Assembly (NCBI RefSeq): GCF_030067675.1
Contig: NZ_JASJEV010000007.1
Span: forward strand, 239,002 to 303,001
From: Chelatococcus albus
Lineage (GTDB): Bacteria; Pseudomonadota; Alphaproteobacteria; Rhizobiales; Beijerinckiaceae
Length of the DNA stretch: 64,000 nt
Reading direction: 5' to 3'
In this document: piece by piece, positions 1 to 9,160 of the stretch
How the letters are laid out: every line of letters begins with the position of its first letter
Position numbering within the stretch: position 1 is the first letter of the stretch
Position numbers and translations under genes: made by a program
The notes under the pieces: generated by a model
The model's input: only the letters and a program-made list of their open reading frames with translations
What the model was told of the DNA's origin: nothing
The model's database searches: none

Positions 1-522
1 GCCGAGGCGCTCGCGGTGGTCGCCGCCCTCGCCGTGGCCCATGGAGGTGACGAAGTCGAGCCTGTCGACGAAGCCGCGCCTGCCCTGCGCCATGATGATG
101 AAGATCTGGCCGCAGTGGGTCGCGATCTCCGGCGCGCCGCCGCCGCCCGGCAGGCGCACCCTGGGGCTGTCGTAGGGGCCCACGACGGTGGTGTTGAGAT
201 TGGCGAAGCGGTCGATCTGGGCGCCGCCGAGGAAGCCGAGCGTGATGCGTCCGCCCTGCAGCCAGTAACGGAACATCTCCGGCACAGAGACGGTGGTGAG
301 CGCCGTCTCGCACAATTCGCCGTCGCCGATGGACAGCGGCAGCACGTTCGGCCGCGTGGCGATGGTGCCGCTCTCGTAGATGAGGGTGATGTCGGGCGCG
401 TGCGTCAGGCGCGCGAGGTTGCAGGCGGCGGAGGGTGCTCCGATGCCGACGAAGCAGACATCGTCATTGGTGAGGGCGCGCGCGGCGGCGACCGTCATCA
501 TCTCGTTCGCGGTATAGGTCAT
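1..522 (-). CDS. CoA-transferase subunit B (3' end outside window)
   Basis: N-terminal 174 residues of the beta subunit of a family I CoA-transferase (glutaconate/3-oxoacid type), which would move CoA between a donor acyl-CoA and a carboxylic acid in the cytoplasm. The start is the ATG at 522 (MTYTANEMMTVAAARALT). The segment around residues 20-35 (CFVGIGAPSAACNLAR) and the glycine-rich stretch LGFLGGAQID near 95-105 match the beta-subunit fold. It begins 10 bp after the subunit A stop, so the two are one operon forming a heteromer. The C-terminus runs off the left edge. The substrate cannot be deduced. Confidence 0.85.
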   Translation of the reverse strand, partial: MTYTANEMMTVAAARALTNDDVCFVGIGAPSAACNLARLTHAPDITLIYESGTIATRPNVLPLSIGDGELCETALTTVSVPEMFRYWLQGGRITLGFLGGAQIDRFANLNTTVVGPYDSPRVRLPGGGGAPEIATHCGQIFIIMAQGRRGFVDRLDFVTSMGHGEGGDHRERLG

Positions 523-532
523 CGCGCGCTCC

Positions 533-1381
533 TCAGGCCGCCTTGCGGGCGTGGACGGCGAAGGCGTCCGGCCCCTTGGCGAGCACATGTTCCTTCATCC
601 AGGCGAGGAAGGTGTCTCGCTCGCGCGCGATCCCGTCCCATGCCTGGTAGAAGGCGTTGTCACGCTTGTAATAGCCGTGCGCGTAGGAGGGATGGGCCCC
701 GCCCGGCACGACCGCGATCGCCGTCACCGTCCAGGCCGGGAGGATGACGGCGTTGGGCGAGCGCGGCCCGAAGTCGTCGACGATCTCCTCCACAGTCACC
801 ACGGCACGCCTGGCGGCGAGCACGGCCTCCTTCTGCACGCCGACGATGCCCTCGAGCAGCACGTTGCCGGCGCGGTCGGCGCGCAGGGCGTGGATCACCG
901 TGACGTCGGGGCGGATGGCCGGCACGGTGGCCAGCACCTCGCCCGTGTAGGGGCAGGTGACGGAGCGGATGCCGGGATTGACCTTGGGCAGGTCCGCCCC
1001 CTTGTAGCCGCGGAAGACGGCGAAGGGCAGGTTCGCCGCGCCGGCCTCGTAGGCGTTGGCCATGGCGGCGTGGGAATGCTCCTCGATGGCGAGCCGGTTC
1101 GGCCAGCCGTTCTCCACTGCGTCGCGCAGGCGGTGCAGCGAGCCGACGCCGGGATTGCCGCCCCAGGAGAAGACGAGCCTGTCGGCGCAGCCCATGCCGA
1201 TGAGCTGGTCGTAGATGAGGTCGGGCGTCATGCGCACCAGCGTCAGGTGCCGGCGCCCCTGCCGGATGATCTCGTGCCCCGCCGCATGCGGAATGAGATG
1301 CGTGAACCCTTCCATCGCGACGGTGTCGCCGTCGCGAACGGTCTCCCCGATCGCCGCTGCGAGCGGCAGCACCCTGGCCAT
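533..1381 (-). CDS. CoA-transferase subunit A
   Basis: 282-residue alpha subunit of a family I CoA-transferase (Pfam CoA_trans type), partner of the downstream beta subunit. The N-terminal region carries VRDGDTVAMEGFTHLIPHAAGHEIIRQ, with the Gly-rich turn usual for CoA binding, and FSWGGNPGVGSL lies near residues 85-96. The start is the ATG at 1381, preceded by GGGAGG. A longer reading frame exists upstream but has no similarity and would cover the operator at 1447-1469. Relatives act on glutaconate, 3-oxoadipate or other dicarboxylic or aromatic-derived acids. The IclR-type operator upstream suggests aromatic or organic acid catabolism (inference). Confidence 0.88.
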   Translation of the reverse strand: MARVLPLAAAIGETVRDGDTVAMEGFTHLIPHAAGHEIIRQGRRHLTLVRMTPDLIYDQLIGMGCADRLVFSWGGNPGVGSLHRLRDAVENGWPNRLAIEEHSHAAMANAYEAGAANLPFAVFRGYKGADLPKVNPGIRSVTCPYTGEVLATVPAIRPDVTVIHALRADRAGNVLLEGIVGVQKEAVLAARRAVVTVEEIVDDFGPRSPNAVILPAWTVTAIAVVPGGAHPSYAHGYYKRDNAFYQAWDGIARERDTFLAWMKEHVLAKGPDAFAVHARKAA

Positions 1382-1446
1382 GGCGTCTCTCGCCTCCCGG
1401 TCTGGCGGGGCGGCCCGCCTGCCGGCGGGGATGCCCGTCGTTGAAT

Positions 1447-1469
1447 TGTTGTGCGCATATCGCACAACA
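1447..1469 (-). promoter_or_regulatory. IclR-type operator before the CoA-transferase operon
   Basis: Perfect inverted repeat TGTTGTGCG-catat-CGCACAACA, 9-bp arms around 5 bp, lying 66-88 bp upstream of the subunit A start. The core GTGCGCATATCGCAC resembles operators of the IclR family (PcaR/PobR type, with GTTCGATAATCGCAC-like cores). No IclR gene is adjacent, so the regulator would act in trans. The symmetry is seen; the family assignment is inferred. Confidence 0.6.
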
Positions 1470-1558
1470 TGTCGTATTTCGGCCAGAATAGGAGGCGCGC
1501 ATGCGGCCGTCAATCGGCGCATGCCCGTCGCGGGGGCCGCGGCGGGGCGCCGAAATGC

Positions 1559-1587
1559 AAACGGCGCCGGACGGGCCGGCGCCGTTT
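1559..1587 (-). terminator. Terminator after the sugar ABC operon
   Basis: Perfect 12-bp stem AAACGGCGCCGG / CCGGCGCCGTTT with a 5-nt loop, 22 bp after the stop of the substrate-binding protein gene. On the minus strand it is followed by GTTTGCATTT. It separates the sugar ABC operon from the CoA-transferase operon. Confidence 0.7.
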
Positions 1588-1608
1588 CCCTGGCCGAGGG
1601 GCCGCGGC

Positions 1609-2574
1609 TCAGCGCGGCGAGGACCAGCCCTTGTACTCGTTGACGTTGTCGCGCGTGACGAGCTTCGAGGGCATGAGCGTCACGGTCTCGGCCGGCTTCT
1701 TGCCGTTCATGGCCTCGACGCCGAGCTTCACGGCGAGCTGGGCCATGGCGTAGGGGTCCTGGCTGGCGGACGCCTGGATGGCGGGGCTCGCCGGGTCCTT
1801 CAGCGCCGCCTCGATGTCGGGGGCGCCGTCCACCGCCGTGATGACGATGCCGTTGCGGTTGAGCTGCTTGGCGGCGAGATCGGTGCCGATGGCCTGGGGA
1901 TCGTTGATGGCGAAGACGGCGTCGATCTTCGGGTAGCGCGTCAGGTGGCCCTGCATGACGTTGAGGCCGCCGTCGCGCGAGCCCTTGCCGTCCTGGTCGG
2001 AGGACAGGACCTTGATGCCGGGGTTCTTGGCGAAGACGCTCTTGCAGCCGTTGACGCGGTCGACGACGGCCGAGACCTGGGGGCCGTTCTGGATGATGAC
2101 GTCGCCCTTGCCGCCGAGCTTGTCGACGATGTACTGGCAGGCGATCTCGCCGGCCTGGACATTGTTGGTGGTGACGGTGAGGTCGGCGCCCTTGGCCGCC
2201 GTGTCCACGGCCACGACCAGGATGCCGGCGGCCTGCGCCTTCCTGATCGCCGGCTCGAGGGCGTTCACGTCGCCGGGGTTGAGCAGGATCATGTCCACGC
2301 CCGCGGCGATGAAGTTGTCGATCTGCGTGAACTGCTTGCCGAGGTCGTAGTCGTAGCCGACGGTCGTGATCTTGACGTTCGGGTTCGTCTTCCTGGCCTC
2401 CGCCTCCGCCCCCTTGGCAAGAGCGACGAAGAAGGGATTGCCGAGCGAGCCGAGCGAGATGCCGATCGACTTGAGCTCCTTGGCGGACGCCGCTCCGGCG
2501 CCGAGCGCGAGGGCGACGGCGGCGGCGGTCAGGGCGAGCGTGCTGGTGGGCATCCTGCGGCGATGGTTCCTCAC
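1609..2574 (-). CDS. Sugar ABC transporter substrate-binding protein (RbsB/type I)
   Basis: 321-residue periplasmic binding protein of the ribose/xylose/galactose type. It has a Sec signal peptide (about residues 1-30, ending ASA-KE) and then a PBP type 1 fold: ISLGSLGNPFFVALAKGAE at the N-lobe start, FIAAGVDMILLNPGD, and the C-lobe AINDPQAIG. The GTG at 2574 is preferred because GGAGG lies 5 nt before it. The ATG at 2553 would shorten the signal peptide. It is last in the operon ROK regulator - ATPase - permease - binding protein and would deliver a monosaccharide to the membrane complex. With a xylulokinase across the operator, a pentose or pentitol is the likely ligand (inference). Confidence 0.9.
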   Translation of the reverse strand: MRNHRRRMPTSTLALTAAAVALALGAGAASAKELKSIGISLGSLGNPFFVALAKGAEAEARKTNPNVKITTVGYDYDLGKQFTQIDNFIAAGVDMILLNPGDVNALEPAIRKAQAAGILVVAVDTAAKGADLTVTTNNVQAGEIACQYIVDKLGGKGDVIIQNGPQVSAVVDRVNGCKSVFAKNPGIKVLSSDQDGKGSRDGGLNVMQGHLTRYPKIDAVFAINDPQAIGTDLAAKQLNRNGIVITAVDGAPDIEAALKDPASPAIQASASQDPYAMAQLAVKLGVEAMNGKKPAETVTLMPSKLVTRDNVNEYKGWSSPR

Positions 2575-2647
2575 GGTTTCCTCCACTTGTCCCGATATGC
2601 GCCGGCCTGCGGGTTGGTCCCGCGCCGGCCCCGTCCCGCGCGGCCGG

Positions 2648-3697
2648 TCAGGTCCGCGCCGAGCCCTTGAGGCGGTAGCGGTCGAGCGCCACGGCGCCGA
2701 TGATGACGAAGCCCTTGATGATGTACTGCCAGATGTCGGACACCCCGACGAGGATGAGGCCGTTCGACAGGACGGCGATGATGAGGGCGCCGACGAGCGT
2801 GCCCCAGATGGAGCCGATGCCGCCGACGAAGCTCGTGCCGCCGAGGATGACCGCGGCGATGGCGTCGAGCTCGTAGGACTGGCCGAGCTGCAGGCCGTTG
2901 GCCGCGTAGAGGCGCGCCGCCGACATGGCCCCGCCGAGCCCCGAGAACAGGCCCGATGCCCCGTAGACGAAGAGGAGCACGGCCCACACCTTGATGCCCG
3001 AGAGCCTTGCGGCGTCCGCATTGCCACCCACCGCATAGATGTGCACGCCGAGCACCGTGCGGCGCAGGACGAACCAGCAGGCGATCACGACGGCGAGCGC
3101 GATGACGACGAGCCACGGCACGCCGAGGAGCGTGCCGTTGCCGATGAAGGCGAAGGGCAATTGCGGGTTGAACACCGTCTTGTCGTCGCCGAGGAGGCGC
3201 GCGAGGCCGCGGACCGCCGTGAGCGAGCCGAGCGTGACGATGAAGGGCGGCAGGCGCACGAAGGCGATGAGCGCGCCGTTGACGAGGCCGAGCGCGAGCC
3301 CCATGGCGAGCGCCGCCGGAATGCCGAGCATGCCCCAGTCCGGGATCTTCGAGGCGATGACGGCGACCATGGCGGAGGCCGCCAGGATCGAGCCGACCGA
3401 CAGGTCGATGCCGCCGGTGAGGATGACGAAGGTCATGCCGGCGGCGAGCACGATGTTGATCGCCGCCTGCTGCGCCACGATGGACAGGTTCTGCCAGCTC
3501 ATGAAGCGGCCCTCCGCCCAGGCGCCGGCGAAGCTGCCCGTCTGGGCGTAGCCGCTCAGGAACTGGAACAGGATGGCGATGAGGATCAGCACCGGCAGCA
3601 TGCCGAGCGCCTGCACGAAGGCGCGCATGGCGAGGCGGCGGCGCATCTCCTCGCTGGCGAAGCCGGCGATCGCGGTGTCGGATGGGCTCGTGGTCAT
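2648..3697 (-). CDS. Sugar ABC transporter permease (RbsC-like)
   Basis: 349-residue inner-membrane permease of the BPD_transp_2 (ribose/xylose/AraH) family with about 8-10 hydrophobic helices. Family landmarks are AAGMTFVILTGGIDLSVGS and the EAA-like late loop GLGGAMSAARL. The start at ATG 3697 (MTTSPSDTA) gives a short cytoplasmic N-terminus. In-frame upstream codons reach 3763 but show no family similarity. It lies between the ATPase gene (stop 3764) and the binding-protein gene, and would form the channel as a homodimer. Confidence 0.9.
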   Translation of the reverse strand: MTTSPSDTAIAGFASEEMRRRLAMRAFVQALGMLPVLILIAILFQFLSGYAQTGSFAGAWAEGRFMSWQNLSIVAQQAAINIVLAAGMTFVILTGGIDLSVGSILAASAMVAVIASKIPDWGMLGIPAALAMGLALGLVNGALIAFVRLPPFIVTLGSLTAVRGLARLLGDDKTVFNPQLPFAFIGNGTLLGVPWLVVIALAVVIACWFVLRRTVLGVHIYAVGGNADAARLSGIKVWAVLLFVYGASGLFSGLGGAMSAARLYAANGLQLGQSYELDAIAAVILGGTSFVGGIGSIWGTLVGALIIAVLSNGLILVGVSDIWQYIIKGFVIIGAVALDRYRLKGSART

Positions 3698-3763
3698 CAC
3701 AGGGTCCCGTCGCTGATCAGGCTGTCGGAGGACCGCGCCGGGCCGGGCGCGATCCGCGAGCAT

Positions 3764-5350
3764 TCAATGGAGGAGAGCGGGGTCACCCGTAAGGCCCGCC
3801 GCCGCGGCCGCCCCCGGGCGATCGACGGCGCCGGTGGCGATGGCGCCGATCGTCTCCTGGCTGATGGGCGGATGGCCGTGGCCTCCGACCTCGCCGGCGA
3901 TGACGCCCTCGCGCATGACGAGCACGCGGTCGCAGATGCCGACGATCTCGGGCAATTCGCTCGAAATGACGATGACGCCGCCGCCCGCCTTCGCCACGTC
4001 GTCGATGAGGCGGTAGATCTCGGACCTGGCGCCGATGTCGACGCCGCGCGTCGGCTCGTCGAGGATGAGCACGCGCGGCCTGGTCTCCAGGAGGCGGGCG
4101 AGCAGCACCTTCTGCTGGTTGCCGCCGGACAGCGCGCCCACGCTCACCTGGTCGGTCGGCACGCGGATGCCGAGGTTCTTCACCGCGGCAGCGGCGCGCC
4201 GGCGCGCGGCGCGGCGGTCGAGGAGGCCGCCGATGCGGCTGTCGCGGCCGATGACGCCGAGGTTGACGTTCTCCCGCACCGTCATGTCGAGGAAGAGGCC
4301 GAGCTGCTTGCGGTCCTCGGTGAGATAGACGATGCCCGCCTCGATCGCCTCGCCCGGGTGCGTCGCCTTCACCGGCCGGCCGTCGAGCGTGATCGTGCCG
4401 GTCGTGCGCGGGTCGGCGCCGTAGATCAGGCGCGCGAGCTCCGTGCGCCCGGCGCCGACGAGGCCGGCGAGGCCGAGCACCTCGCCCTCGTGCAGGTCGA
4501 GGGAGCAGGGGCCGATGCGGCTGCCGTCGCCGACATCGCGCACCGAGAAGATCACCGGCCCGCGGCTGCCGTGGGCGTCGTGCTCCTTCTTGTAGAAGGT
4601 CGACAGGTCGCGGCCCACCATCATGCGGACGAGCTTCTCGGCGGAGAGCTCCGCGCGGTCGAGGGAGCCGACGTGGGTCCCGTCGCGCAGCACGCTGACA
4701 CGGTCGGCGAGCTCGTAGATCTCGGCCATGCGGTGGCTGATGTAGACGATGGCGAGGCCCTCGGCGCGGAGCTGGCGCACGATGTCGAAGAGGCGCTCCG
4801 TCTCGCGCGAGGAGAGCGAGGTGGTCGGCTCGTCCATGACGAGGATGCGCGAGCGGGCGACGAGGGCACGGCCGATCTCGACGAGCTGGCGCTCGGCCAT
4901 GGTCAGTTCCGCGACCCGCGTCGCCGGCGAGAAGTGCACGCCGAGGCGCTGCAGGACCGGCGCGCACAGCGCGTTCATGGAGCGGCGGTCGACGAAGCTG
5001 AGGCGGGCGTGCTCGCGCCCGAGCAGCATGTTCTCCGCCACCGTCAGGTTCGGCGAGAGCGACAGCTCCTGGTAGATGATGGAGACACCGAGCCGGCGCG
5101 CGGTGAGCGGCCCGTCGATGTGCACGGTCTCGCCGCCGATGCGGATCTCCCCGCCGGGGTCCGCCTGGTAGGCGCCGGAGAGGATCTTCATGAGCGTCGA
5201 CTTGCCGGCGCCGTTCTCGCCCATGAGCGCATGAACCTCGCCCGGATAGACGCGCAGCGCCACGTTCGAGAGCGCCTTGACCCCGGGAAAGGTCTTGGAG
5301 ATCGCGCGCATCTCGAGAATGGGCGCGGCGAGCGGCGTGATCGTGCTCAC
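3764..5350 (-). CDS. Sugar ABC transporter ATP-binding protein (RbsA-like, double NBD)
   Basis: 528-residue duplicated ATPase of the RbsA/XylG/MglA family. The first domain has Walker [10 protein letters not shown] (44-52) and Walker [12 protein letters not shown]. The second has the degenerate P-loop [10 protein letters not shown], the signature [12 protein letters not shown] and [13 protein letters not shown], as usual for sugar importers. The start is GTG at 5350, overlapping the stop of the ROK gene as GTGA, so translation is coupled to the regulator. It drives uptake through the permease encoded next. Confidence 0.93.
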   Translation of the reverse strand: MSTITPLAAPILEMRAISKTFPGVKALSNVALRVYPGEVHALMGENGAGKSTLMKILSGAYQADPGGEIRIGGETVHIDGPLTARRLGVSIIYQELSLSPNLTVAENMLLGREHARLSFVDRRSMNALCAPVLQRLGVHFSPATRVAELTMAERQLVEIGRALVARSRILVMDEPTTSLSSRETERLFDIVRQLRAEGLAIVYISHRMAEIYELADRVSVLRDGTHVGSLDRAELSAEKLVRMMVGRDLSTFYKKEHDAHGSRGPVIFSVRDVGDGSRIGPCSLDLHEGEVLGLAGLVGAGRTELARLIYGADPRTTGTITLDGRPVKATHPGEAIEAGIVYLTEDRKQLGLFLDMTVRENVNLGVIGRDSRIGGLLDRRAARRRAAAAVKNLGIRVPTDQVSVGALSGGNQQKVLLARLLETRPRVLILDEPTRGVDIGARSEIYRLIDDVAKAGGGVIVISSELPEIVGICDRVLVMREGVIAGEVGGHGHPPISQETIGAIATGAVDRPGAAAAAGLTGDPALLH

Positions 5351-6600
5351 GGCTGAACCTCCAGGAACATGTCGCCGAAACTGTCGCCGACCTGGCCGGT
5401 GAGGACCCGGTGCATGGGGCTGAAGCTCAGGTGCAGCGGCAGGCTCGCCGCGCCGATGGCGGCTGCGTCACAGCCGAGCGAGCCGCGCAGCAGCTCCGGC
5501 GCCTTGCGCGACTCGGCCACGGCCGCCTGCGCAGCGCGCGCCACCTCGCCGATGAGGGCGTCGAGCGCCGCCTCCGGCAGGTCGCCGTCGAGCACCACGG
5601 TCGAGACATCGAGCAGGTGGCACGAGGCGAGCAGCGGCGCGACGACGGCGTCGGCGGCGTCGCCGCACCATTCGGCGAAGGCCTCGGGACGCGCCGCGAT
5701 GGCGCGCGCGAGATCCTCGCGGGCGGCGACCGGCGTGCCGCAATGGGCGAGATGGCGCCTGAGCCCGCCGAGCGAGGCGCGCGTGAGCAGCGGCACGTAG
5801 TCGTCGCGCGTGCGCGGCACGGAGGGCAGGCGCGACGGGCGCACCGGCATGACGCCGATGTCGCCGGCATTGCCGTTGCGGCCGCGCAGGTAGTCGCCCT
5901 CGAGCACGACGCCGCCGCCGAGGGCCGGCCCGATGAAGACATAGATGAAATCGTCGATCTCGCGGCCGCGGCCGTGGTTCAGTTCGCCGACGGCGGCGGC
6001 GCTGCCGTCGTTCTCGACGAGGACGCGCAGGCCCGTCGCCGCCGCGAGCGCCGCCTGCACGTCGAAGCTGTCCCACATGCGGTACTTGTCGGCGGTGAGG
6101 CCGAGCTCGACGAGCCAGCTCCCCAGATTGTAGGGCATGGCGACGCCGATGCCCTTGAGGCGCTCGACGCCGGGCCGGCCGAGCTCGCGGCGGAAAGCCG
6201 CGACGTCGGCCGCGATGCGCACCACCGCATCCTGCGGGTCCGGCAGGCCGTCGTGCACGACGCGCCCGAGGAGGCTGCCGCAGATGTCGACGAGCACGGT
6301 CTCGACGAGGTCGCGGTCGATGCGCACGCCGATGGCGTAGGCGCCCTGCGGATTGAGCTCGAGCATGGTCGCCGGCTGGCCGCGCCCGCCGTAGCGCTTG
6401 CCGGTGGAGCGCACGAAGCCGGCCGCCTCGAGCTCGCGCACGATCATGCCGGCGGCATTGCTGGTGAGGCCGGCGAGACGGGCGAGATCGGCCTTCGACG
6501 CGCGGCCGTGCCGGCGCAGCGCGGTCAGGATGACGCGCTCGTTGAACTCCCGCACGAGGACGGAGTTCGACCCGTGGCGCTGACCGCGCTCCTTGAGCAC
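5347..6600 (-). CDS. ROK-family transcriptional repressor
   Basis: 417-residue ROK regulator (XylR/NagC/Mlc type). The N-terminal winged helix at about residues 10-70 includes [20 protein letters not shown] and GGRGQPATM. It is followed by the sugar-kinase-like ROK domain with an ATP/sugar-binding core ([17 protein letters not shown]). The start is GTG at 6600 with GGAGG nearby. The frame continues upstream to 6732, but that would cover the operator. It is first gene of the sugar ABC operon and probably represses both it and the divergent xylulokinase through the site at 6699-6717, with the sugar as inducer (family knowledge plus inference). Confidence 0.9.
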   Translation of the reverse strand: MLKERGQRHGSNSVLVREFNERVILTALRRHGRASKADLARLAGLTSNAAGMIVRELEAAGFVRSTGKRYGGRGQPATMLELNPQGAYAIGVRIDRDLVETVLVDICGSLLGRVVHDGLPDPQDAVVRIAADVAAFRRELGRPGVERLKGIGVAMPYNLGSWLVELGLTADKYRMWDSFDVQAALAAATGLRVLVENDGSAAAVGELNHGRGREIDDFIYVFIGPALGGGVVLEGDYLRGRNGNAGDIGVMPVRPSRLPSVPRTRDDYVPLLTRASLGGLRRHLAHCGTPVAAREDLARAIAARPEAFAEWCGDAADAVVAPLLASCHLLDVSTVVLDGDLPEAALDALIGEVARAAQAAVAESRKAPELLRGSLGCDAAAIGAASLPLHLSFSPMHRVLTGQVGDSFGDMFLEVQP

Positions 6601-6698
6601 ACCCACCTCCCCGGAGCAGGATCGGGCCCGGGCGCCGTCTCGCCCCCCGTCCCGCCTCTTCTTGCGCGCGAGGGGAGCGGACGCCGCTTCCCTCATTC

Positions 6699-6717
6699 TT
6701 AATTCATAGTGAATTAA
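6699..6717. promoter_or_regulatory. ROK-type operator between divergent ROK gene and xylulokinase
   Basis: Perfect inverted repeat TTAATTCA-tag-TGAATTAA in an AT-rich island between the ROK gene (start 6600) and the kinase gene (start 6811). AT-rich palindromes of this kind are usual for XylR/Mlc-type ROK repressors. It is well placed to control both directions. Confidence 0.7.
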
Positions 6718-6810
6718 TTTATCGAACGGCAAAAGCCTGTCAATGTGCCGGCGGCACCCTTTCGCCTATAGTCGCCGGCCGACCCCTTTGGCGCATCGGC
6801 GAGCGGCGGC

Positions 6811-8274
6811 GTGGCACGGTTCATCGGACTGGACATCGGCACCTCGGCGGTGAAGGCGGTGCTCGTCGACGAGGCGCAGGCCGTGCTTGCCGAGGCAGCC
6901 GAGCCGCTCGCGACCGAGCGCCCGCGGCCCTTGTGGTCCGAGCAGCATCCCGACGCCTGGTGGCGCGCAGTCGCCACCGTGCTCGACCGGCTCGCGGCCC
7001 TGGCGCCGCTCGCGGAGGTTGCGGCCATCGGCCTGTCCGGGCAGATGCACGGCGCCGTCCTCCTCGGCGCGGACCTGAAGCCGCTGCGCCCGGCGATCCT
7101 GTGGAACGACGGGCGCGCCTTCGCCGAGGCGGCCGCCCTCAACGCCGACCATCCCGGCCTTGCCGCGATCGTCGGCGTGCCGGCGATGGCGGGCTTCACC
7201 GCCCCGAAGCTTGCCTGGCTCGCCCGGCACGAGCCGCCGGTGCGGGCAGGGCTGAAAGTGGCGCTGTCGCCCAAGGACTACCTGCGCCTCGTCCTCACCG
7301 GCGAGCTCGCCACCGACCTGTCGGACGCGGCCGGCACCTGGTGGCTCGACGAGGCGCGGCGCGACTGGTGCGACGCGGCGCTTGCCGCCTGCGGCCTCGA
7401 CCGGTCGTTCATGCCCCGCCTCGTCGAGGGCACCGTCGCCACGGGCAGCGTGCGGGCGGAGCTCGGCCGGCGCTGGGGCCTGCCGCCGGGCGTGATCGTC
7501 GCCGCCGGCGCCGGCGACACGGCGGCGGGCGCGATCGGCGTCGGCGTCGTGGCGGAGGGCACGGCGGTCGCCTCCCTCGGCACCTCGGCCAATCTCCTCG
7601 CGGCGACGGCGTGCTACCGCCCCGATCCGGGGCGGCTCGTGCACGCCTTCTGCCACGCCCTGCCCGGCCGCTGGTTCCAGATGGCGGCGATGCTCAACGG
7701 CGCGAGCTGCCTTTCCTGGGCGGCAAGCCTCGTCGGCGCCGATGTCGCGACGCTCGTCGCCGAGGCCGAGGCGGCCTACGCCGGCCCCGGGGACCTCGTC
7801 TTCCTGCCCTATCTCGCCGGCGAGCGCACGCCGCATGACGATCCCCACGCCAGGGGCGCCTTCTTCGGCCTCACCGCGGCGAGCGACCGGCGGGCGCTCG
7901 TCCAGGCGGTGCTCGAGGGCGTCGCCTTCACCTTCGCCGACGCGGTCGACTGCATCGCGGCGACCGGCACGCCCCTCGGCGAGATCGCGGCGGTGGGCGG
8001 CGGGGCGCGCAGCGATCTGTGGATGCGCATCCTGGCGAGTGTCGTCGACCGGCCCATCCTGCGCCATCGCGGCGGCGACAAGGGCCCGGCCTTCGGCGCC
8101 GCCCGCCTCGCCCGCCTGGCGCTGACCGGAGAGGCGCCGGAGGCGGTCTGCGCGGCGCCGCCGATCCTCGACCGCATGGAGCCGGAGCCGGGGCTGGCCG
8201 CGGCCTACCGGCCGCGGCTCGCGCGCTTTCGCCGCCTCTACGCGGCCGTGCGCGAGGAGTTCCGCCCCCTCTGA
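6811..8274 (+). CDS. xylB: Xylulokinase
   Basis: 487-residue FGGY-family sugar kinase that would phosphorylate D-xylulose at O5 for the pentose phosphate pathway. It has FIGLDIGTSAVKAVLVD (phosphate-1 loop, 4-20), GLSGQMHGAV (xylulokinase-typical MHG, near 73-82), ILWNDGRA, and the C-terminal adenosine motif AVGGGARSDLWMRI. The start is GTG at 6811; no ATG lies upstream, and the protein begins MARFIGLDIG as in relatives. It is divergent from the ROK/ABC operon and probably shares its inducer. A kinase for a related ketopentose cannot be excluded. Confidence 0.9.
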   Translation: MARFIGLDIGTSAVKAVLVDEAQAVLAEAAEPLATERPRPLWSEQHPDAWWRAVATVLDRLAALAPLAEVAAIGLSGQMHGAVLLGADLKPLRPAILWNDGRAFAEAAALNADHPGLAAIVGVPAMAGFTAPKLAWLARHEPPVRAGLKVALSPKDYLRLVLTGELATDLSDAAGTWWLDEARRDWCDAALAACGLDRSFMPRLVEGTVATGSVRAELGRRWGLPPGVIVAAGAGDTAAGAIGVGVVAEGTAVASLGTSANLLAATACYRPDPGRLVHAFCHALPGRWFQMAAMLNGASCLSWAASLVGADVATLVAEAEAAYAGPGDLVFLPYLAGERTPHDDPHARGAFFGLTAASDRRALVQAVLEGVAFTFADAVDCIAATGTPLGEIAAVGGGARSDLWMRILASVVDRPILRHRGGDKGPAFGAARLARLALTGEAPEAVCAAPPILDRMEPEPGLAAAYRPRLARFRRLYAAVREEFRPL

Positions 8275-8295
8275 CGGCACGAAGCAGCGCTCCTG

Positions 8296-8519
8296 GAGCA
8301 CGGCCCGCTTCACCTGAACCGGGAAGCGCATCCATCCTTTCGAGAACAGAGCATTTTCGCCGGCGCGGACCTTCGGCGCTTCGCCATGCCGGCATCCCCT
8401 TCGGCGGAAGATGCCTAGAGCACTACCCGATTCAATTGAATCGGGTAGTGCGTCTATCTTTTTGAAAATAGAGCATTTTCTTCGTCGAACCGGCGACCAC
8501 CTCGGCGGAAAATGCTCTA
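8296..8519. repeat. Tandem pair of an intergenic palindromic repeat ('GAGCATTTTC' family)
   Basis: Two related units fill the gap between the convergent xylulokinase and KDPGal aldolase genes. Each starts with a 63-bp block (8296-8358 and 8418-8480) ending AGAGCATTTTC, followed by a variable stretch ending TCGGCGGAA(A/G)ATG. The second unit contains a perfect 30-bp palindrome (8421-8450) and a longer inverted pair TAGAGCATTTTC (8469-8480) / GAAAATGCTCTA (8508-8519). The last arm overlaps the TAG stop of the aldolase gene, so the repeat probably acts as a bidirectional terminator. A diverged copy lies at 56805-56904. Confidence 0.8.
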
Positions 8520-9155
8520 GCGCACCGCCCTCAGCTCGCGCCAGGCGGAGACGAAGCGCGCGGCCTTGTCCGCCACCTCCGCCGTGCTCATGGCCGGCGT
8601 GAACAGGGCGGAACCGAGGCCGAAGCCGTCGGCGCCCGCCCTCATCCAGGGCCCCATGGTCTCGGGCGTGATGCCGCCGACGGGCAGGAAGCGCGTGCCC
8701 CCGGGGAACACCGCCCGCCACGCCTTCAGCGCCGCCGGCCCGAGGGTTTCGGCCGGAAACAGCTTCAGCGCGTCGGCCCCGGCCTTGAGCGCGGCGAAGC
8801 CCTCCGTCGGGGGGGCGACGCCGGGGGCGCAGGCGAGGCCGAGCGCCTTCGCCCGGCGGATCACCTCCCCGTCCGCGTGCGGCATGACGACGAGCCGGCC
8901 GCCGGCCGCCGCCAGCCGGTCGACGTCGGCAGGGTCGAGCACGGTGCCCGCGCCGACCATCACGTCCGCCGGCAGAGCCTCGACGAGGCGGGCGATGCTG
9001 GCGAAGGGGTCTGGTGAGTTGAGCGGCACCTCGACGAGGCGGAAGCCCGCGGCGGCGAGCGCCTCGCCGATCTCCACCGCCCGCTCCGGCCCGAGGCCGC
9101 GCAGGATGGCGACGAGCGGCAGGGCGGCAAGACAGTCGCTGAGGCAGAAGGCCAT
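8517..9155 (-). CDS. dgoA: 2-dehydro-3-deoxy-6-phosphogalactonate aldolase
   Basis: 212-residue class I aldolase of the KDPG/KHG family, splitting KDPGal into pyruvate and glyceraldehyde-3-phosphate. It has LVAILRGLGPERAVEIGEAL at the N-terminus, FRLVEVPLNSP (the ENSP-type strand seen in DgoA), VGAGTVL, and the Schiff-base lysine in DALKLFPAE followed by FLPVGGITP. ATG at 9155 has AAGGA in front and lies 5 bp after the kinase stop. The TAG stop lies inside the intergenic repeat. It is the last gene of the galactonate operon. Confidence 0.92.
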   Translation of the reverse strand: MAFCLSDCLAALPLVAILRGLGPERAVEIGEALAAAGFRLVEVPLNSPDPFASIARLVEALPADVMVGAGTVLDPADVDRLAAAGGRLVVMPHADGEVIRRAKALGLACAPGVAPPTEGFAALKAGADALKLFPAETLGPAALKAWRAVFPGGTRFLPVGGITPETMGPWMRAGADGFGLGSALFTPAMSTAEVADKAARFVSAWRELRAVR

Positions 9156-9160
9156 GGTCC

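Noticed and set aside
16..747. Long plus-strand open frames covering the CoA-transferase genes and many others opposite real genes
   Set aside because: They lie antisense to genes with clear motifs, have Arg/Ala/Gly/His-rich composition typical of GC-rich shadow frames, and no RBS.
2366..5356. A 996-codon plus-strand open frame opposite the sugar permease and ATPase
   Set aside because: It is the complement of an RbsA/RbsC pair with full family motifs; its own translation has no domain and is dominated by Asp, Glu, Arg, Ala and His.
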